Below, one piece after another: positions 1 through 9,852 of a stretch of DNA of 64,000 nucleotides. Every line of letters starts with the position of its first letter. Position 1 is the first letter of the stretch. Origin of the DNA: JAOAPG01 sp963791575 (GTDB lineage Bacteria > Acidobacteriota > Terriglobia > Terriglobales > Acidobacteriaceae); contig CAWBSY010000014.1 in NCBI GenBank assembly GCA_963791575.1, forward strand, positions 62,001 to 126,000, given 5' to 3'. Under the pieces are notes generated by a model. It did not search any database. It saw only the letters and a list, made by a program, of their open reading frames with translations, and was not told the origin of the DNA. Both the position numbers and the translations under genes were made by a program.

Positions 1-1
1 A

Positions 2-1216
2 CCACGCCTGGCCTTTAAGAATCCGGCCCAAGCTATCGAATTCTACAAGGATGCTTTTGGCGCGAAAGAAATAATGCGCTTTGAAGTTGGCGGCGACATT
101 CCTCATGTGGAAATCAAAATCGGAGATTCGATTGTTATGCTCTGCGGAGAGTGGCCGGAAGGTGGCCGGTTCAGCGCGGAGACTTGGGGACATTCCCCGA
201 TCAGCATGACCATCCAGGTTCCCGACGTGGACACCTTTGCGGCGCATGCGGTCACCGCGGGCGCCAAGCTGGTGTCTTCGCCTACCGATCAATTTTATGG
301 ATACCGCGACGCTACGTTGCTTGATCCTTTTGGATATACGTGGAGCGTGTCCACGGTGAAAGAAGAAATGTCGGTCGAGGAAATGCACCGCCGCTTCGAG
401 GCGATGATGCAACAAGGCGAAGGGAAGAAGCCCGCAGTCAGCCCGGTTCCCAAGGGCTACCGCACGGTTACGACTTATCTTGTAGCCCAGGATGCTGCCG
501 GACTAATCGATTTCGTGGAACATACTTTCGCCGCGGAAGAGAAGTTCCGCAGCATTGGAGGCGCCGGCGGAATTCATGCCGAAGTTCAGATTGGTGACTC
601 CATGCTGATGATTGGTGGCGGCGGTCCTGGTCTTGCCTGGAAAGGTGATGCACTCCCAAGTGCATTTCACATCTACGTACCCGATTGCGATGCTACTTAC
701 GAGCGTGCGTTGCAGGAAGAGGCAACATCGATTCACGCACCGATGGATCAGCCGTATGGGGAGCGCACCGCAACTGTGAAAGATGCCGCGGGCAATCAGT
801 GGTACATCGCGACATTCCAGGGTAAAAGTTATAAATCCGAAGGTGCGCCTACTCTGCAGCCTTATCTGCATCCTTTGCGGGCCGAGCCTGTAATCAATTT
901 TCTGAAGCGGGCATTCGGAGCGACAGAACTGGGCCGGCACGCCACACCCGAAGGAGTGATTCAACATGTCACGATAAATATCGGCGATTCGCACCTTGAG
1001 ATGGGCGAGGCACATGACCGCTATCAACCGATGCCGACGATGTTCTACTTATATGTTCCGGACTGCGACGCAGTTTACCGTCGCGCGATCGCCGCCGGGG
1101 CAACCTCGATGAGCGAGCCGAAAGATCAATCATACGGTGATCGTAGCGGCGCTGTGAAAGATGCCTTTGGCAACCAGTGGTACATCGCGACGCGCATCAA
1201 GGATGTCGAGATGTAG
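2..1216 (+). CDS. Triple VOC/glyoxalase-fold (PhnB-like) protein, 5' truncated
   Basis: The frame is already open at base 2, so the true start lies before the window; 404 residues are visible. Three VOC (glyoxalase/bleomycin-resistance) modules follow one another, at about residues 1-115, 150-268 and 284-400. Each begins with the family pattern of a conserved strand then a helix ('AIEFYKDAFGA', 'LIDFVEHTFAA', 'VINFLKRAFGA') and ends with a 'YGDR/YGER...DAFGN/DAAGNQW' motif. VOC domains normally pair to form one metal or ligand site, so three in one chain suggests internal duplication with the third pairing between chains. Substrate cannot be told. No partner gene is visible upstream. Confidence 0.85.
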   Translation, partial: PRLAFKNPAQAIEFYKDAFGAKEIMRFEVGGDIPHVEIKIGDSIVMLCGEWPEGGRFSAETWGHSPISMTIQVPDVDTFAAHAVTAGAKLVSSPTDQFYGYRDATLLDPFGYTWSVSTVKEEMSVEEMHRRFEAMMQQGEGKKPAVSPVPKGYRTVTTYLVAQDAAGLIDFVEHTFAAEEKFRSIGGAGGIHAEVQIGDSMLMIGGGGPGLAWKGDALPSAFHIYVPDCDATYERALQEEATSIHAPMDQPYGERTATVKDAAGNQWYIATFQGKSYKSEGAPTLQPYLHPLRAEPVINFLKRAFGATELGRHATPEGVIQHVTINIGDSHLEMGEAHDRYQPMPTMFYLYVPDCDAVYRRAIAAGATSMSEPKDQSYGDRSGAVKDAFGNQWYIATRIKDVEM

Positions 1217-1324
1217 GATGCGCTCGCGATCAGTTGGGCGCCCAAACTTGGATCCTCGTCGCGTAACACGCGGGAAGATCCAGAGACGCAGGTTAAGTTA
1301 ACTCAGTCCGAGGTTTCACGGGCC

Positions 1325-2167
1325 TTAGAACAACGCTGTCGGTCTACGTTTCCAGCTCTTGCCTTTTTCTTTGGCTATATTCTCCATGTCATTCACATAC
1401 GCTCCCGTTTGCGTCAGCACGTGGTGCAGGTCGTTGCCGATGCTGATGAAGGTGAACCCCTTTTCGAGGAACTCGCCTACGCGGGCGGTGCCGAAGAGGA
1501 AGAGTCCGAGAATGACTTTGTTCTTGCGTGCGTGCTCGATCAGCTTTTGCGTGGCCGCTCCGAGTTCGGGCGAGGTGTACATGTCGGGGAATTTGTATTT
1601 CTCGAAAAGCCCCATCGACATGCAGAGGTCGTTCTGGCCGAGGAAGAGAATATCAACGCCGGGGACCGCGGCGATCTCGGCGATGTTCTCGATACAGGAG
1701 GCGGTCTCGACCTGCAGAGCGATAATGCCGTTGTTGTTGAAGTTACCGGCGTAGCCGAGGAGCCCGGCTTTGTTCATGCTGCGCTGTGGAAAATAGACAG
1801 ATCGCGTGCCAGCAGTGGGATATTTGGTGCAGCTGATGGCTTGGCGCGCTTCGTCGGCGGTGTTGATGTAAGGAACGAGGACGCCATCGGCGCCAAGGTC
1901 GAGGGCTTGCTGTATGCCGGGTCGGTCGTCGTATCCGCCAACCCGGACCAGAGATTTCGCACCGCCGCTGGCGACGCCGGACAACATGGCAGAAAGTTTT
2001 TCGTAACCCATGGGGCCGTGCTGGGTATCGACCAGCAACCAGTCGTATCCGCTATGGGCGAGCTGCTCGGCGACGGTCGGGCTGTGCGAGTTCAGAAAGA
2101 GCCCCATCTTCGGATGTCCTTCACGTAATTCCTTTTTAAAATCAGCGCCAGTTTGCGCGTCGGGCAT
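1325..2167 (-). CDS. HpcH/HpaI-family class II aldolase (2-keto-3-deoxy acid type)
   Basis: The 280-residue TIM-barrel protein belongs to the HpcH/HpaI aldolase family, which cleaves 2-keto-4-hydroxy acids to pyruvate plus an aldehyde using a divalent metal. The expected active-site residues are visible: His50 in 'VDTQHG', Arg75 in 'SLVRVGG', metal ligands Glu154 in 'LQVETAS' and Asp180 in 'LGQNDL'. Length is close to the family's usual 250-270. Start ATG is preceded by an AGGAGG-like stretch on the minus strand ('taggaggaacgacg'). It could be a 2-keto-3-deoxy-rhamnonate or 4-hydroxy-2-oxoheptanedioate aldolase; no pathway neighbours help decide. It is convergent with the VOC gene. Confidence 0.85.
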   Translation of the reverse strand: MPDAQTGADFKKELREGHPKMGLFLNSHSPTVAEQLAHSGYDWLLVDTQHGPMGYEKLSAMLSGVASGGAKSLVRVGGYDDRPGIQQALDLGADGVLVPYINTADEARQAISCTKYPTAGTRSVYFPQRSMNKAGLLGYAGNFNNNGIIALQVETASCIENIAEIAAVPGVDILFLGQNDLCMSMGLFEKYKFPDMYTSPELGAATQKLIEHARKNKVILGLFLFGTARVGEFLEKGFTFISIGNDLHHVLTQTGAYVNDMENIAKEKGKSWKRRPTALF

Positions 2168-2474
2168 TCGTCGTTCCTCCTAAGTAGTACCTGCTAGCTT
2201 GTATGTTTAAGATCGCTTCCGGTATTGACCTGGCAATATTCGTTTGACGAGGCCTGTCCCAAATAACAGGAAGTATCCGGCGATGAAACATCGCAATTGT
2301 AATATACATAGGCCGACGATTAGCCTGGCGAAGGCTTAATTCGCGAAAATCCGCTGCTTCGCCGCCAGATTAACGCTTACAAGAAGATCGCCAGCTTAGC
2401 CGCACGATGCCGCCGCCTTCCCGGCTTTTGTTATCATCAGTTTCGGAACTCATATTCTTTACGGAGAGACGTTT
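2168..2474. other. 307-bp intergenic region between divergent genes
   Basis: No convincing ORF or RNA gene is seen. It separates the start of the aldolase gene (minus) from the start of the 73-residue protein (plus) and must hold promoters for both. One sigma70-like candidate for the plus gene is listed separately. Confidence 0.5.
2428..2456 (+). promoter_or_regulatory. Candidate sigma70-like promoter for the 73-aa gene
   Basis: TTGTTA and CATATT are separated by exactly 17 nt. The predicted transcript would start only about 12 nt before the ATG at 2475, which is tight for the GGAG ribosome site at 2463-2466, so this is tentative. Confidence 0.2.
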
Positions 2475-2696
2475 ATGGACGAAACACCGACCAGCAGCGG
2501 CGCCGGTACACGGCGCAATGAAGACATTGCACTCGACCTGTTGAAATTTGTTGCGATGACAACGGGCTACGGACGCACCAGTTCGACGGGAGCGGGTTTC
2601 CAAGGCACAGGCTCCGCTTCGAAGCCGGAAGATTATGCGACGCATCTGCTTGAATTGTACGGACGATGTCTACAGGCCGTGCAGGGAAAGAAGTAG
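2475..2696 (+). CDS. Small conserved-looking protein, 73 aa, unknown function
   Basis: This ORF starts at an ATG with a good ribosome site (GGAG, 8 nt spacing) and ends just before a strong hairpin. The N-terminal ~25 residues are polar and Gly/Ser/Thr-rich; the middle 'EDIALDLLKFVAMTTGYG' and the end 'YATHLLELYGRCLQAVQ' look like two amphipathic helices. There is no signal peptide or membrane segment and no recognised family. Its placement after a 300-bp gap with its own ribosome site supports a real gene. Function unknown. Confidence 0.6.
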   Translation: MDETPTSSGAGTRRNEDIALDLLKFVAMTTGYGRTSSTGAGFQGTGSASKPEDYATHLLELYGRCLQAVQGKK

Positions 2697-2715
2697 TGCT
2701 GGGATAATTCTGCGC

Positions 2716-2737
2716 GGACGGGCGAAGACGCCCGTCC
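2716..2737. repeat. Hairpin repeat (GGACGGGCG/CGCCCGTCC), possible bidirectional terminator
   Basis: A perfect 9-bp inverted repeat closes a 4-nt loop between the convergent 73-aa gene and the S9 peptidase gene. There is no clear T-run. The sequence belongs to the same palindrome family as those near 39563 and 63871, so it may be a mobile repeat that also works as a terminator. Confidence 0.5.
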
Positions 2738-2756
2738 CACATCTACGTCGCAACGA

Positions 2757-4979
2757 TTAGAGACGTCCGTTCTGCGTTACCTGGTATTTCACTCCCAACT
2801 GATCAAACAGGAAGCTGAATATGTCGGCGCCCTGCTCGATTTGCTCATCGAGCGCGGTTCCAATGCCGTGGCCGGCAATTGCTGTGGTCCGCAGCAGTAT
2901 GGGATGATTCGACGCATTTGCCGCCTGCAATCGCGCGGTCATCTTGCGTGAGTTCATCGGATTCACGCGATGATCGTTTTCTCCCGTCAGAAAAAGCACC
3001 GCTGGATACTTTGTGCCGTCCTGCACATGGTGATACGGCGAATAAGCATAGAGCGCCTTGAACTGCTCGGGATCCTTGATCGTGCCGAACTCGGTAATGT
3101 TGAAGGCGCCATTGGGATCGAGTTCGACCCGCAGCATGTCATAGATGCCGACAGACGACACCACCGCCCGGAACAGTTCGGGATGCTGCGTGAGTTCCAC
3201 TCCCATGAGCAGACCACCGTTGCTGCCTCCCATGATGGCGAGATGCGCGGGCGAGGTGTAGTTGCGCTGAATCAGATATTCGGCGCAGGCGGTGAAATCA
3301 TCGAAGACGTTCTGCTTGCGAGTCAGATTGCCTTCTTTGTGCCACTGCTCGCCATACTCGCCACCCCCGCGTAGATTGGCGATTACATAGACGCCACCTT
3401 GATCGAGCCAAATGCGTCCGCGCGATCCCAGGAACCCTGGATTTAGATTAACGCCATATCCGCCATAACCGTAGAGCAACGTTGGATTCGTCCCATCGAG
3501 TTTCGTTCCTTTGCGAAAAATAATGTTCAGCGGCACTCGGGTGCCATCTTTCGAAACCGCGAATTCGCGCACCACTTCCGCGTCGTCAAAATGAATCGAG
3601 GTAGTCACAAACATTCCGGTGCGCGCGGACTTTCCGGTGGACGGGTTGAAGCTGTACCACGCGGGCGGTTTCAGATAAGTAGACGTAAGGAAAAGAACGT
3701 CATCGCCGCCGGTGTGGAGAATTTGCCCGACGGAGGAGATTGGAGGCAAAGGTATGGCGCTGGTTTGGTGTCCCTGATGATCGAAGACGCGAACTTGCGA
3801 AGGCCCGCCAATAATGTCGACTACATACAGCTCTTTGGGTGTGACCTCGAACTGCTCAATCGAAGCCTTCGCGTTTTCGTCGGCTGCTGCATTTGAGGCA
3901 GAACCCGGACTCTGCGAAACGACAACTTGTGCGTTTGCGAGTTGCGGATCGGAAAGTGGCAGACGCAAGATCTTGCCGCGTGGAGCATCTTTGCGGGAAA
4001 GTAAATAGAGGGCGTCATCGGAGCCGATCCTCGCGGAAACGACTGCGTCTTCAAAATGGGTTACCTGCGTCCATTTATCTTCGGGACTCAGGACGTAGTG
4101 AGCGTATTCGCCGCCATCTCCATTGGAGACAGATGCCAATATCCAGCGGCCGTTGTCACTGGTTTCGAGCTTGATCTCGGCGATGCGCGGAAATTCCTTG
4201 CCAATGACGTAAACATCGTCGCCGCTATCGGTGCCGAGTTTGTGAAAATAAATCTGCTGAAAGAAATTTGCGTCCTCGGGGGCACGTTCGTTGCCTTGCG
4301 GGTAGCGCGTGTAATAAAAGCCCGAGCCGTCGCCCTTCCAGGCGATGCTTCCACCTGCGGTACCGAAGTTCACTCGCGGTACACGGTCGCTTAACTCTTT
4401 GCCGCTGGCTACTTCGAAGACGTGAGCCTCGCCATCTTCCGATCCATTCAACGAGAGAGATGCCGCGACCAGCTTGCCATCCAGCGAGGGAACGTAGAAG
4501 TCGATGGCGGTCGATCCTTTTCCCTGCATGGTGTTGGGATCGATTACGACTTGCGCATTGGCGGGATCGTCAGCCGAACGCAGCGCGATCAGAAAGGGAT
4601 GCTGCTTGGGTGGCTCGTCTTTCATCGCGAAGAGAGTTCCACCGCGATAGTCCAGATCGAAGTAGCGGCCCGACTGGCTCGTAATCAGTTCGGTAAGGCG
4701 CTGCTTGATTGCGGGACGAGACGGCAAATGATCGAGGGACTCGCGGGTGCGGCTGTTCTCGGCAGCGCTCCACTGCTTGACTGCGGGATCGTTCCAATCT
4801 TCCATCCAGCGGTAATCGTCGGTGACTTTGACACCGTGGTAAGTGTCAGTCATAGGACGTTTAGGAGCGGATGGGTTCGCGGCAAGATCGGGCTCTTGAG
4901 CGGCGCTACGGTTCGATAAAACGGCAGTAAAAAGGGCAACGCAACAGAACGATAAAACATGGCAAAGTTCAACTTTCAT
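2757..4979 (-). CDS. Prolyl oligopeptidase family (S9A) serine peptidase, exported
   Basis: The 740-residue protein has a cleavable signal peptide (residues 1-28, hydrophobic core then 'SAAQ'), a seven-bladed beta-propeller region (about 60-470) and a C-terminal alpha/beta hydrolase domain. The catalytic triad is visible: Ser586 in 'GGSNGG', Asp669 in 'GENDHRV' and His704 in 'AGHGIG'. The 'GYGGYG' and 'NLRGGGEYG' motifs are typical of S9A. It should cleave short peptides after proline, here in the periplasm. Length matches exported prolyl oligopeptidases of soil bacteria. It is transcribed divergently from the GH1 gene. Confidence 0.93.
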   Translation of the reverse strand: MKVELCHVLSFCCVALFTAVLSNRSAAQEPDLAANPSAPKRPMTDTYHGVKVTDDYRWMEDWNDPAVKQWSAAENSRTRESLDHLPSRPAIKQRLTELITSQSGRYFDLDYRGGTLFAMKDEPPKQHPFLIALRSADDPANAQVVIDPNTMQGKGSTAIDFYVPSLDGKLVAASLSLNGSEDGEAHVFEVASGKELSDRVPRVNFGTAGGSIAWKGDGSGFYYTRYPQGNERAPEDANFFQQIYFHKLGTDSGDDVYVIGKEFPRIAEIKLETSDNGRWILASVSNGDGGEYAHYVLSPEDKWTQVTHFEDAVVSARIGSDDALYLLSRKDAPRGKILRLPLSDPQLANAQVVVSQSPGSASNAAADENAKASIEQFEVTPKELYVVDIIGGPSQVRVFDHQGHQTSAIPLPPISSVGQILHTGGDDVLFLTSTYLKPPAWYSFNPSTGKSARTGMFVTTSIHFDDAEVVREFAVSKDGTRVPLNIIFRKGTKLDGTNPTLLYGYGGYGVNLNPGFLGSRGRIWLDQGGVYVIANLRGGGEYGEQWHKEGNLTRKQNVFDDFTACAEYLIQRNYTSPAHLAIMGGSNGGLLMGVELTQHPELFRAVVSSVGIYDMLRVELDPNGAFNITEFGTIKDPEQFKALYAYSPYHHVQDGTKYPAVLFLTGENDHRVNPMNSRKMTARLQAANASNHPILLRTTAIAGHGIGTALDEQIEQGADIFSFLFDQLGVKYQVTQNGRL

Positions 4980-5217
4980 GCAAACATCCCTTCAATGATA
5001 GCGTGCAATAATGTTCAGCAGTTCGGAAACCCATCTGGCGCAATTATGCGAATTAGCAAACGAAAAATCACGGCGTTCGATCAAATTAGGCTAACCGCGT
5101 CGTTGGTAGAGACGGCAAGCAAATATTGAAGAGCCGAATAGCAGGTTAACAAACCGTCATGTTTCGGCCAAGTTGCGGCCAGGCAGAGCGAAGCCTGCAT
5201 TTAGTTTCTTAGGCACG

Positions 5218-6706
5218 ATGCGCAATATTTATTCAGGTTACACACGACGCGAGTTCTTGTGTGCCGGATCGAAAACAGCAGCGGTGGCAGCACTGCGCAG
5301 CTTTTGGCCACGTAAATTTCTGGATAGTACGCCGAATTCAATGACTTCCATTCCCTTTCCTAAAAACTTTTGGTGGGGTGCTGCTACGGCTGCCTATCAG
5401 GTCGAGGGCGCCTGGAGAGAAGACGATAAAGGCGAGTCCATCTGGGATCGATTTGCGCATACCGCCGGCAAGATCGCGAATGGCGACACGGGTGATATTG
5501 CGTGCGACCACTATCATCGCTATCCCGAAGATATTGCTTTAATGCGAGCGCTGAACCTAAGCAGCTACCGTTTTTCCGTCTCCTGGCCGCGTATTCAGCC
5601 GACGGGATCGGGAAAGCCAAATGCGAAAGGAATCGATTTCTACAATCGTTTGGTGGATGCGCTGCTTGAAGCGAAGATTCGGCCGTTCGTTACGCTTTAT
5701 CACTGGGATCTGCCGCAAGCACTCGAAGACGCCGGTGGCTGGCCTTATCGAGATACTGCGGCTCGTTTCGCAGACTATGCGGGGATCATGGCGCAAAGTT
5801 TAGGCGATCGAATTTCCGATTGGACTCTCTTCAACGAGCCCGCGGCTTTCACTAGCAAGGGATATCTTGATGGAGTACACGCTCCGGGACGAAAGAGCAT
5901 TCATGATTTTTTGAGAGCGACCCACACAGTAAACCTGGCGCAAGCTGCTGGATTCCGTGCGCTGAAGGCAATTCATCCAAAGGCTCGGGTCGGTTCTGCA
6001 TTCAGTATGTCGCCTTGCGAGCCTGCTACCGATTCAGCGGATGACAGGCTAGCTGCCGAACGTGTCCACCGCATCACAAACTTATGGTTTCTAGATCCGG
6101 CCATGAACGGGAAATATCCCGATGCATTTCCTGTTTTCCCTGGACTATTAATGGGAATGAAAGCGGGCGACATGGAACGAGATCCGCGTGCCACTGGATT
6201 TCATCGGAATCAATCTCTATTACAGAACCATGGCATCAGCCCCAAGTACAACAGAGCGCGCCTTCGATCCCAAACTGTGGCTTTTTCCGGTCAAAATGTA
6301 TCCCGCACGACAGGGTTCTCGTACCGACTTCGATTGGGAGGTCTGGCCGAAGGCGCTCTACGACATCGTCACCAGAATCACGCGTGAGTACAATCGTCCC
6401 GCGATTGAGATCACTGAAAGCGGCTGTTCCTACGATGACCTAGCCGGCGCGGATGGATCAATCCGCGATGTTCGAAGAATTGAATACCATCACGCTTACT
6501 TGCGGGAACTCGCCCGGGCAATCCAGGACGGAGCCGACGTGCGCGGATATCATGTCTGGAGCCTGCTGGATAATCTCGAGTGGGAAGAAGGATACAAACA
6601 ACGGTTCGGGTTGGTCCAAGTGGACTTCAAGACCCAAAAGCGCACGATAAAAGAATCGGGGAAGTGGTACGCGAAGGTGGCTGCGGAGAACGCCCTGTCC
6701 GTCTAG
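5218..6706 (+). CDS. GH1 beta-glucosidase with Tat signal, one frameshift
   Basis: A glycoside hydrolase family 1 enzyme, hydrolysing beta-glucosides. The chosen ATG at 5218 gives a clean Tat signal ('TRREFL' then a hydrophobic stretch), implying folded export; a longer start at 5173 is possible. GH1 hallmarks are present: 'FWWGAATAAYQVEG' near the N terminus, acid/base Glu in 'TLFNEP', nucleophile Glu in 'ITESG' and the C-terminal 'WSLLDNLEW'. The frame changes near 6180: deleting one G in 'cgagatccg' joins '...DMER' to 'IRVPLDFIGINLYYR', the normal GH1 sequence. All catalytic parts are present, so a sequence error or a very recent lesion is likely. Confidence 0.85.
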
Positions 6707-6722
6707 TTCCCTGGTAACGCTG

Positions 6723-7478
6723 TTATTTCTGCGTCAAAACTAACTCGCCATTCTCGACCTTGATTCCGCCAACATCGCCGGGCAATTTCAGGCGGTCTCG
6801 CTGCTCGGCAAGCTTTTTCTGCAGAGCATCATTCACTAAAGAGACCGGGACACTCAAATCTCCAACTTTGAATTCGGTTGGATCGAATGTCGCGTAGCCA
6901 TCTTTTGATCCCAGATGTCCGGCCAGCGTCACCCAAACGTCTTTTCCCGCAACCTGAGTCAAGAATTGGCCCTTGGCAAGATCGCCGTCAAAATTCACCT
7001 GATAATCTTTCACATCAGGCTGACCGGCAGCTATCGCTGCATCGGCAGAAGATGGAAGCGAGTTGAGGAGCCCGGAGCCCGTCTGATCTGGAGATGAGGT
7101 TTCTGATGACGACCCAGTCGAAGAAGTCCGGCTGGTCGAAGCCCGACCCGACGGCGACTGAGTTGAATGCGGAGCCATGGCTGATGCTTGCAAAGCTCCC
7201 ACCGCCTGGGCGATGGCCGCACTTACTTCGTCCGAATTGAGGCGAACTTCGGCGGGTGCTTGTCCCTCCTGCTTCGGCTGATCGAGTTGCTGAATTTTCT
7301 GATCGAAAGATTGGGCATTAGCGACAGCTGCGGCAGGAGATTGCGGTTGCGAGACCGGAGCAGGTCTCTTAAGAACGAGAAAAAGAGCAATTACCGAGGT
7401 GACAAGCGTAGCGACGCTGATGATGCGGTCAAGTTTCCACTTCTTCACTGCTCCCTCCGCTGGGGAAAAATTCCCCAA
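6723..7478 (-). CDS. Membrane-anchored protein of unknown function, 251 aa
   Basis: The N terminus has a short positive stretch then one membrane helix (about residues 19-37, 'ISVATLVTSVIALFLVL'), predicting a short cytoplasmic tail and a periplasmic body. Residues about 110-150 are Ser/Thr/Gly-rich low complexity. The C-terminal 100 residues ('YQVNFDGDLAKGQFLT', 'FKVGDLSVPVSLVNDAL') look like a compact beta-rich domain. No family recognised. It converges with the GH1 gene and lies after gatB on the same strand (78-bp gap). Confidence 0.65.
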   Translation of the reverse strand: MGNFSPAEGAVKKWKLDRIISVATLVTSVIALFLVLKRPAPVSQPQSPAAAVANAQSFDQKIQQLDQPKQEGQAPAEVRLNSDEVSAAIAQAVGALQASAMAPHSTQSPSGRASTSRTSSTGSSSETSSPDQTGSGLLNSLPSSADAAIAAGQPDVKDYQVNFDGDLAKGQFLTQVAGKDVWVTLAGHLGSKDGYATFDPTEFKVGDLSVPVSLVNDALQKKLAEQRDRLKLPGDVGGIKVENGELVLTQK

Positions 7479-7556
7479 CTCTCATCCTAAATGGGCACAG
7501 AAAAAGGCATTACATAACGGAAGTCACCAGCCCAGTGGTTACCTCTTGCGAAGTAA

Positions 7557-9036
7557 CTAAGAATCCAGCTTTTTTCCGACCAATTCATTCACCAGTTGCG
7601 GATTTGCCTGGCCTTTAGACGCTTTCATCACCTGACCAACGAAAAATGCGGCAACGGTTTTCTTCCCACCGCGATACTGTTCCACCTGTTTGGGGTTGCC
7701 GCTAATCACTTCATCAAGAATCTTTTCCAGCGCGGATGTGTCGCGCGACTGTTCCGGCTTCCCTTCTTCTTCGTAGACGACAGGAAAATCTTTAGAGCGC
7801 TCGAAACAAAGGTCATACAGATCTTTGAGCATCTTGCCCGAAATCATGCCGCTTTCGACTAAATCGGCTGACTTGGCAATACCTTGCATGGATATGGGCG
7901 AGCGTTCTATTTCCAAATTCTTAGCTTTCAGCCGTCCCATCAATTCGCTTTGAACTAGATTTGCGACTCGCTTCGGGTTCTTTGCTGCTTTCGCCGCGGC
8001 TTCGAATTGATCGGCCAACGACTTCGTTATCGTGAGCACAGCGGCATCCTGTTCGGTGATGCCATAATCGGCGACCATGCGCTTACGGCGTGCTTCGGGC
8101 AACTCCGCGAGTGTGCTGCGAATTTCTCCTCGCCACTTCTCATCCACCACTAACGGCAGCAGATCCGGCTCAGGGAAATAGCGGTAGTCGTGTGCCTGCT
8201 CTTTCGATCGCATACTGTAAGTCTTGCCTTCGCTTGAGTTATAGAGGCGAGTCTCCTGCGTGATCTTTCCGCCGGATTCGATGACTTCGACCTGCCGCTC
8301 GATTTCATACTCGAGCGCTTCGCGAATATAGCGGAATGAATTTACGTTCTTGACTTCAGTCTTTGTGCCGAACTCTTTTTGTCCGCGAGGACGCACACTG
8401 ATATTGCCGTCGCAACGCAAAGAGCCTTCTTCCATATTGCAGTCGCTGACGCCGGTGTAGAGGATGATCTCTTTCAGGCGTGTCAGGTACTCGAACGCTT
8501 CGTCGGGCGACGCGATATCTGGTTCACTGACGATCTCAATCAATGGCACGCCGCTGCGATTCAGGTCTACGGCCGTCGTTTCGCCGGCTCCTGCAAATCC
8601 TTCATGCAGACTCTTTCCCGCGTCCTCTTCGAGGTGCAAGCGCGTAATGCCGATCTTTTTCGTTCCGCTACTCGTCGGAATTTCAATGTAGCCGTACTCG
8701 GCCAGACGGTTTGTCGAATTGCGAAATCTGGTATCCCTTGGGAAGATCAGGATAGAAATAATTCTTGCGGGCAAAGATCGAAGTCTCGTTGATGCGACAA
8801 TTCAGCGCCATTGACGCAAGCACGGCGAACTCAACAGCGCGACGGTTCAAAACCGGCAAGGCTCCGGGAAGCCCCAGGCAGACTGGGCAAACATTGGTAT
8901 TTGGCGGATTGCCAAAGCGTGTCGAGCACGAGCAAAAAATCTTGGTTGCAGTAAGGAGCTGGACGTGCACTTCGAGTCCGATAACCGGCTCGTATTTCGT
9001 GCAGGCCGACAGAGAAGTGTCCACAGAGCTTGCCAT
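7557..9036 (-). CDS. gatB: Aspartyl/glutamyl-tRNA amidotransferase subunit B, one frameshift
   Basis: GatB of the GatCAB complex, which amidates Glu-tRNA(Gln) and Asp-tRNA(Asn). The N-terminal part carries 'YEPVIGLEVHVQLLT' and the zinc-site Cys pattern ('CSCSTRFG...CPVCLGLPG'), then 'YPDLPKGYQISQFDKP'; after the break come 'LHLEEDAGKSLHE', 'VDLNRSGVPLIEIVSEPD' and the C-terminal GatB/Yqey helical domain ending 'ELVGKKLDS'. The break is near 8706: removing one base restores 'DKPLAEYGYIEI', so the intact product would be about 492 residues, normal for GatB. gatA and gatC are not in the window. The gene is normally essential with GatCAB-dependent charging, so the frameshift is probably an error. 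Confidence 0.92.
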
Positions 9037-9121
9037 GCTCTGATTATAACGAAGAGAAACTCGCTTTTCCGCCAGTTCTAAACGTACACGGACGTCGGCT
9101 GTGTCGGAATTTCCTGGTGCG

Positions 9122-9763
9122 TTAAGGATTGCTTAATGGAATTTCAAAATACATGATTTCGTCCCCATTGGAATCACGAACTCCGGTGAGATAGAACCGG
9201 GCGTTACTCAGCGGATTTGAAATTCCGGAGACGTCAAAAAATAAAAAGCCAGCTTGAGTGCTATGAGGCTCCACGGCGCGAGCTCCGAATTGAGCTCGTT
9301 GAATTTCTTCTAGTTGCTTTTGACTCACGCCACCCTTCACCTTCGGCAGCGGAAGCGGCACCGGATATGAACGGCGCGAGACGGGACGCGTCACCCGCCG
9401 GCGAATCTCATCTGTGCCTGCGGCCTCAAGTTTGGTGCGATCCGCGGTAACCAGTTGCGCCTTCATCCCAGATAGCTGCACTGGCTTATCGCCGTCGTTG
9501 GTAACGATCACAAAAATTGGCAGGAGATCCAGTTCGTTGTAGTGGATGGAAAAAATATTCGCCTTGGCAGGACTATCGTAGGCATCAAGTGCCACCGTGA
9601 TACCGTGACTGGAATCTTCGTTGTGCGCAGGGTAGGTTTTTGCTTGCCGTGGAGTAGGCATCACGAACTCTTTCGATGCCAGACAAAAAACTGGGAGTAG
9701 CGCGGCAGCAGAGGCGATGATCAAAACGCGATTTCGCGCACGATTCGGTCGAATCAGAGACAT
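9122..9763 (-). CDS. Exported protein of unknown function, 213 aa
   Basis: The N terminus is a signal peptide (basic 'RPNRARNR', then 'VLIIASAAALLPVFCLA'). The mature part has alternating beta-strand character ('LLPIFVIVTNDGDKPVQLSGM', an immunoglobulin-like pattern) and ends 'EIMYFEIPLSNP'. No catalytic motif is seen and no family is recognised. It is divergent from waaA (89-bp gap) and could be a periplasmic or lipid-modified accessory protein; that is only a guess from location. Confidence 0.65.
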   Translation of the reverse strand: MSLIRPNRARNRVLIIASAAALLPVFCLASKEFVMPTPRQAKTYPAHNEDSSHGITVALDAYDSPAKANIFSIHYNELDLLPIFVIVTNDGDKPVQLSGMKAQLVTADRTKLEAAGTDEIRRRVTRPVSRRSYPVPLPLPKVKGGVSQKQLEEIQRAQFGARAVEPHSTQAGFLFFDVSGISNPLSNARFYLTGVRDSNGDEIMYFEIPLSNP

Positions 9764-9852
9764 GGTATTTGATTATAGGATGCAGGCCTCTCGATTAATG
9801 GTGCCTTCCTGGCTGCATCTATGCTGCAAGCGGGTAGAATGTCATTTCCTCA

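Noticed and set aside
503..1027. Minus-strand ORF of 174 aa
   Set aside because: It lies antisense to the VOC repeats and has no motif or ribosome site.
1409..2128. Plus-strand ORF of 239 aa
   Set aside because: It is antisense to the HpcH-type aldolase, which has a full set of family motifs; the plus frame has no recognisable domain and reflects codon composition.
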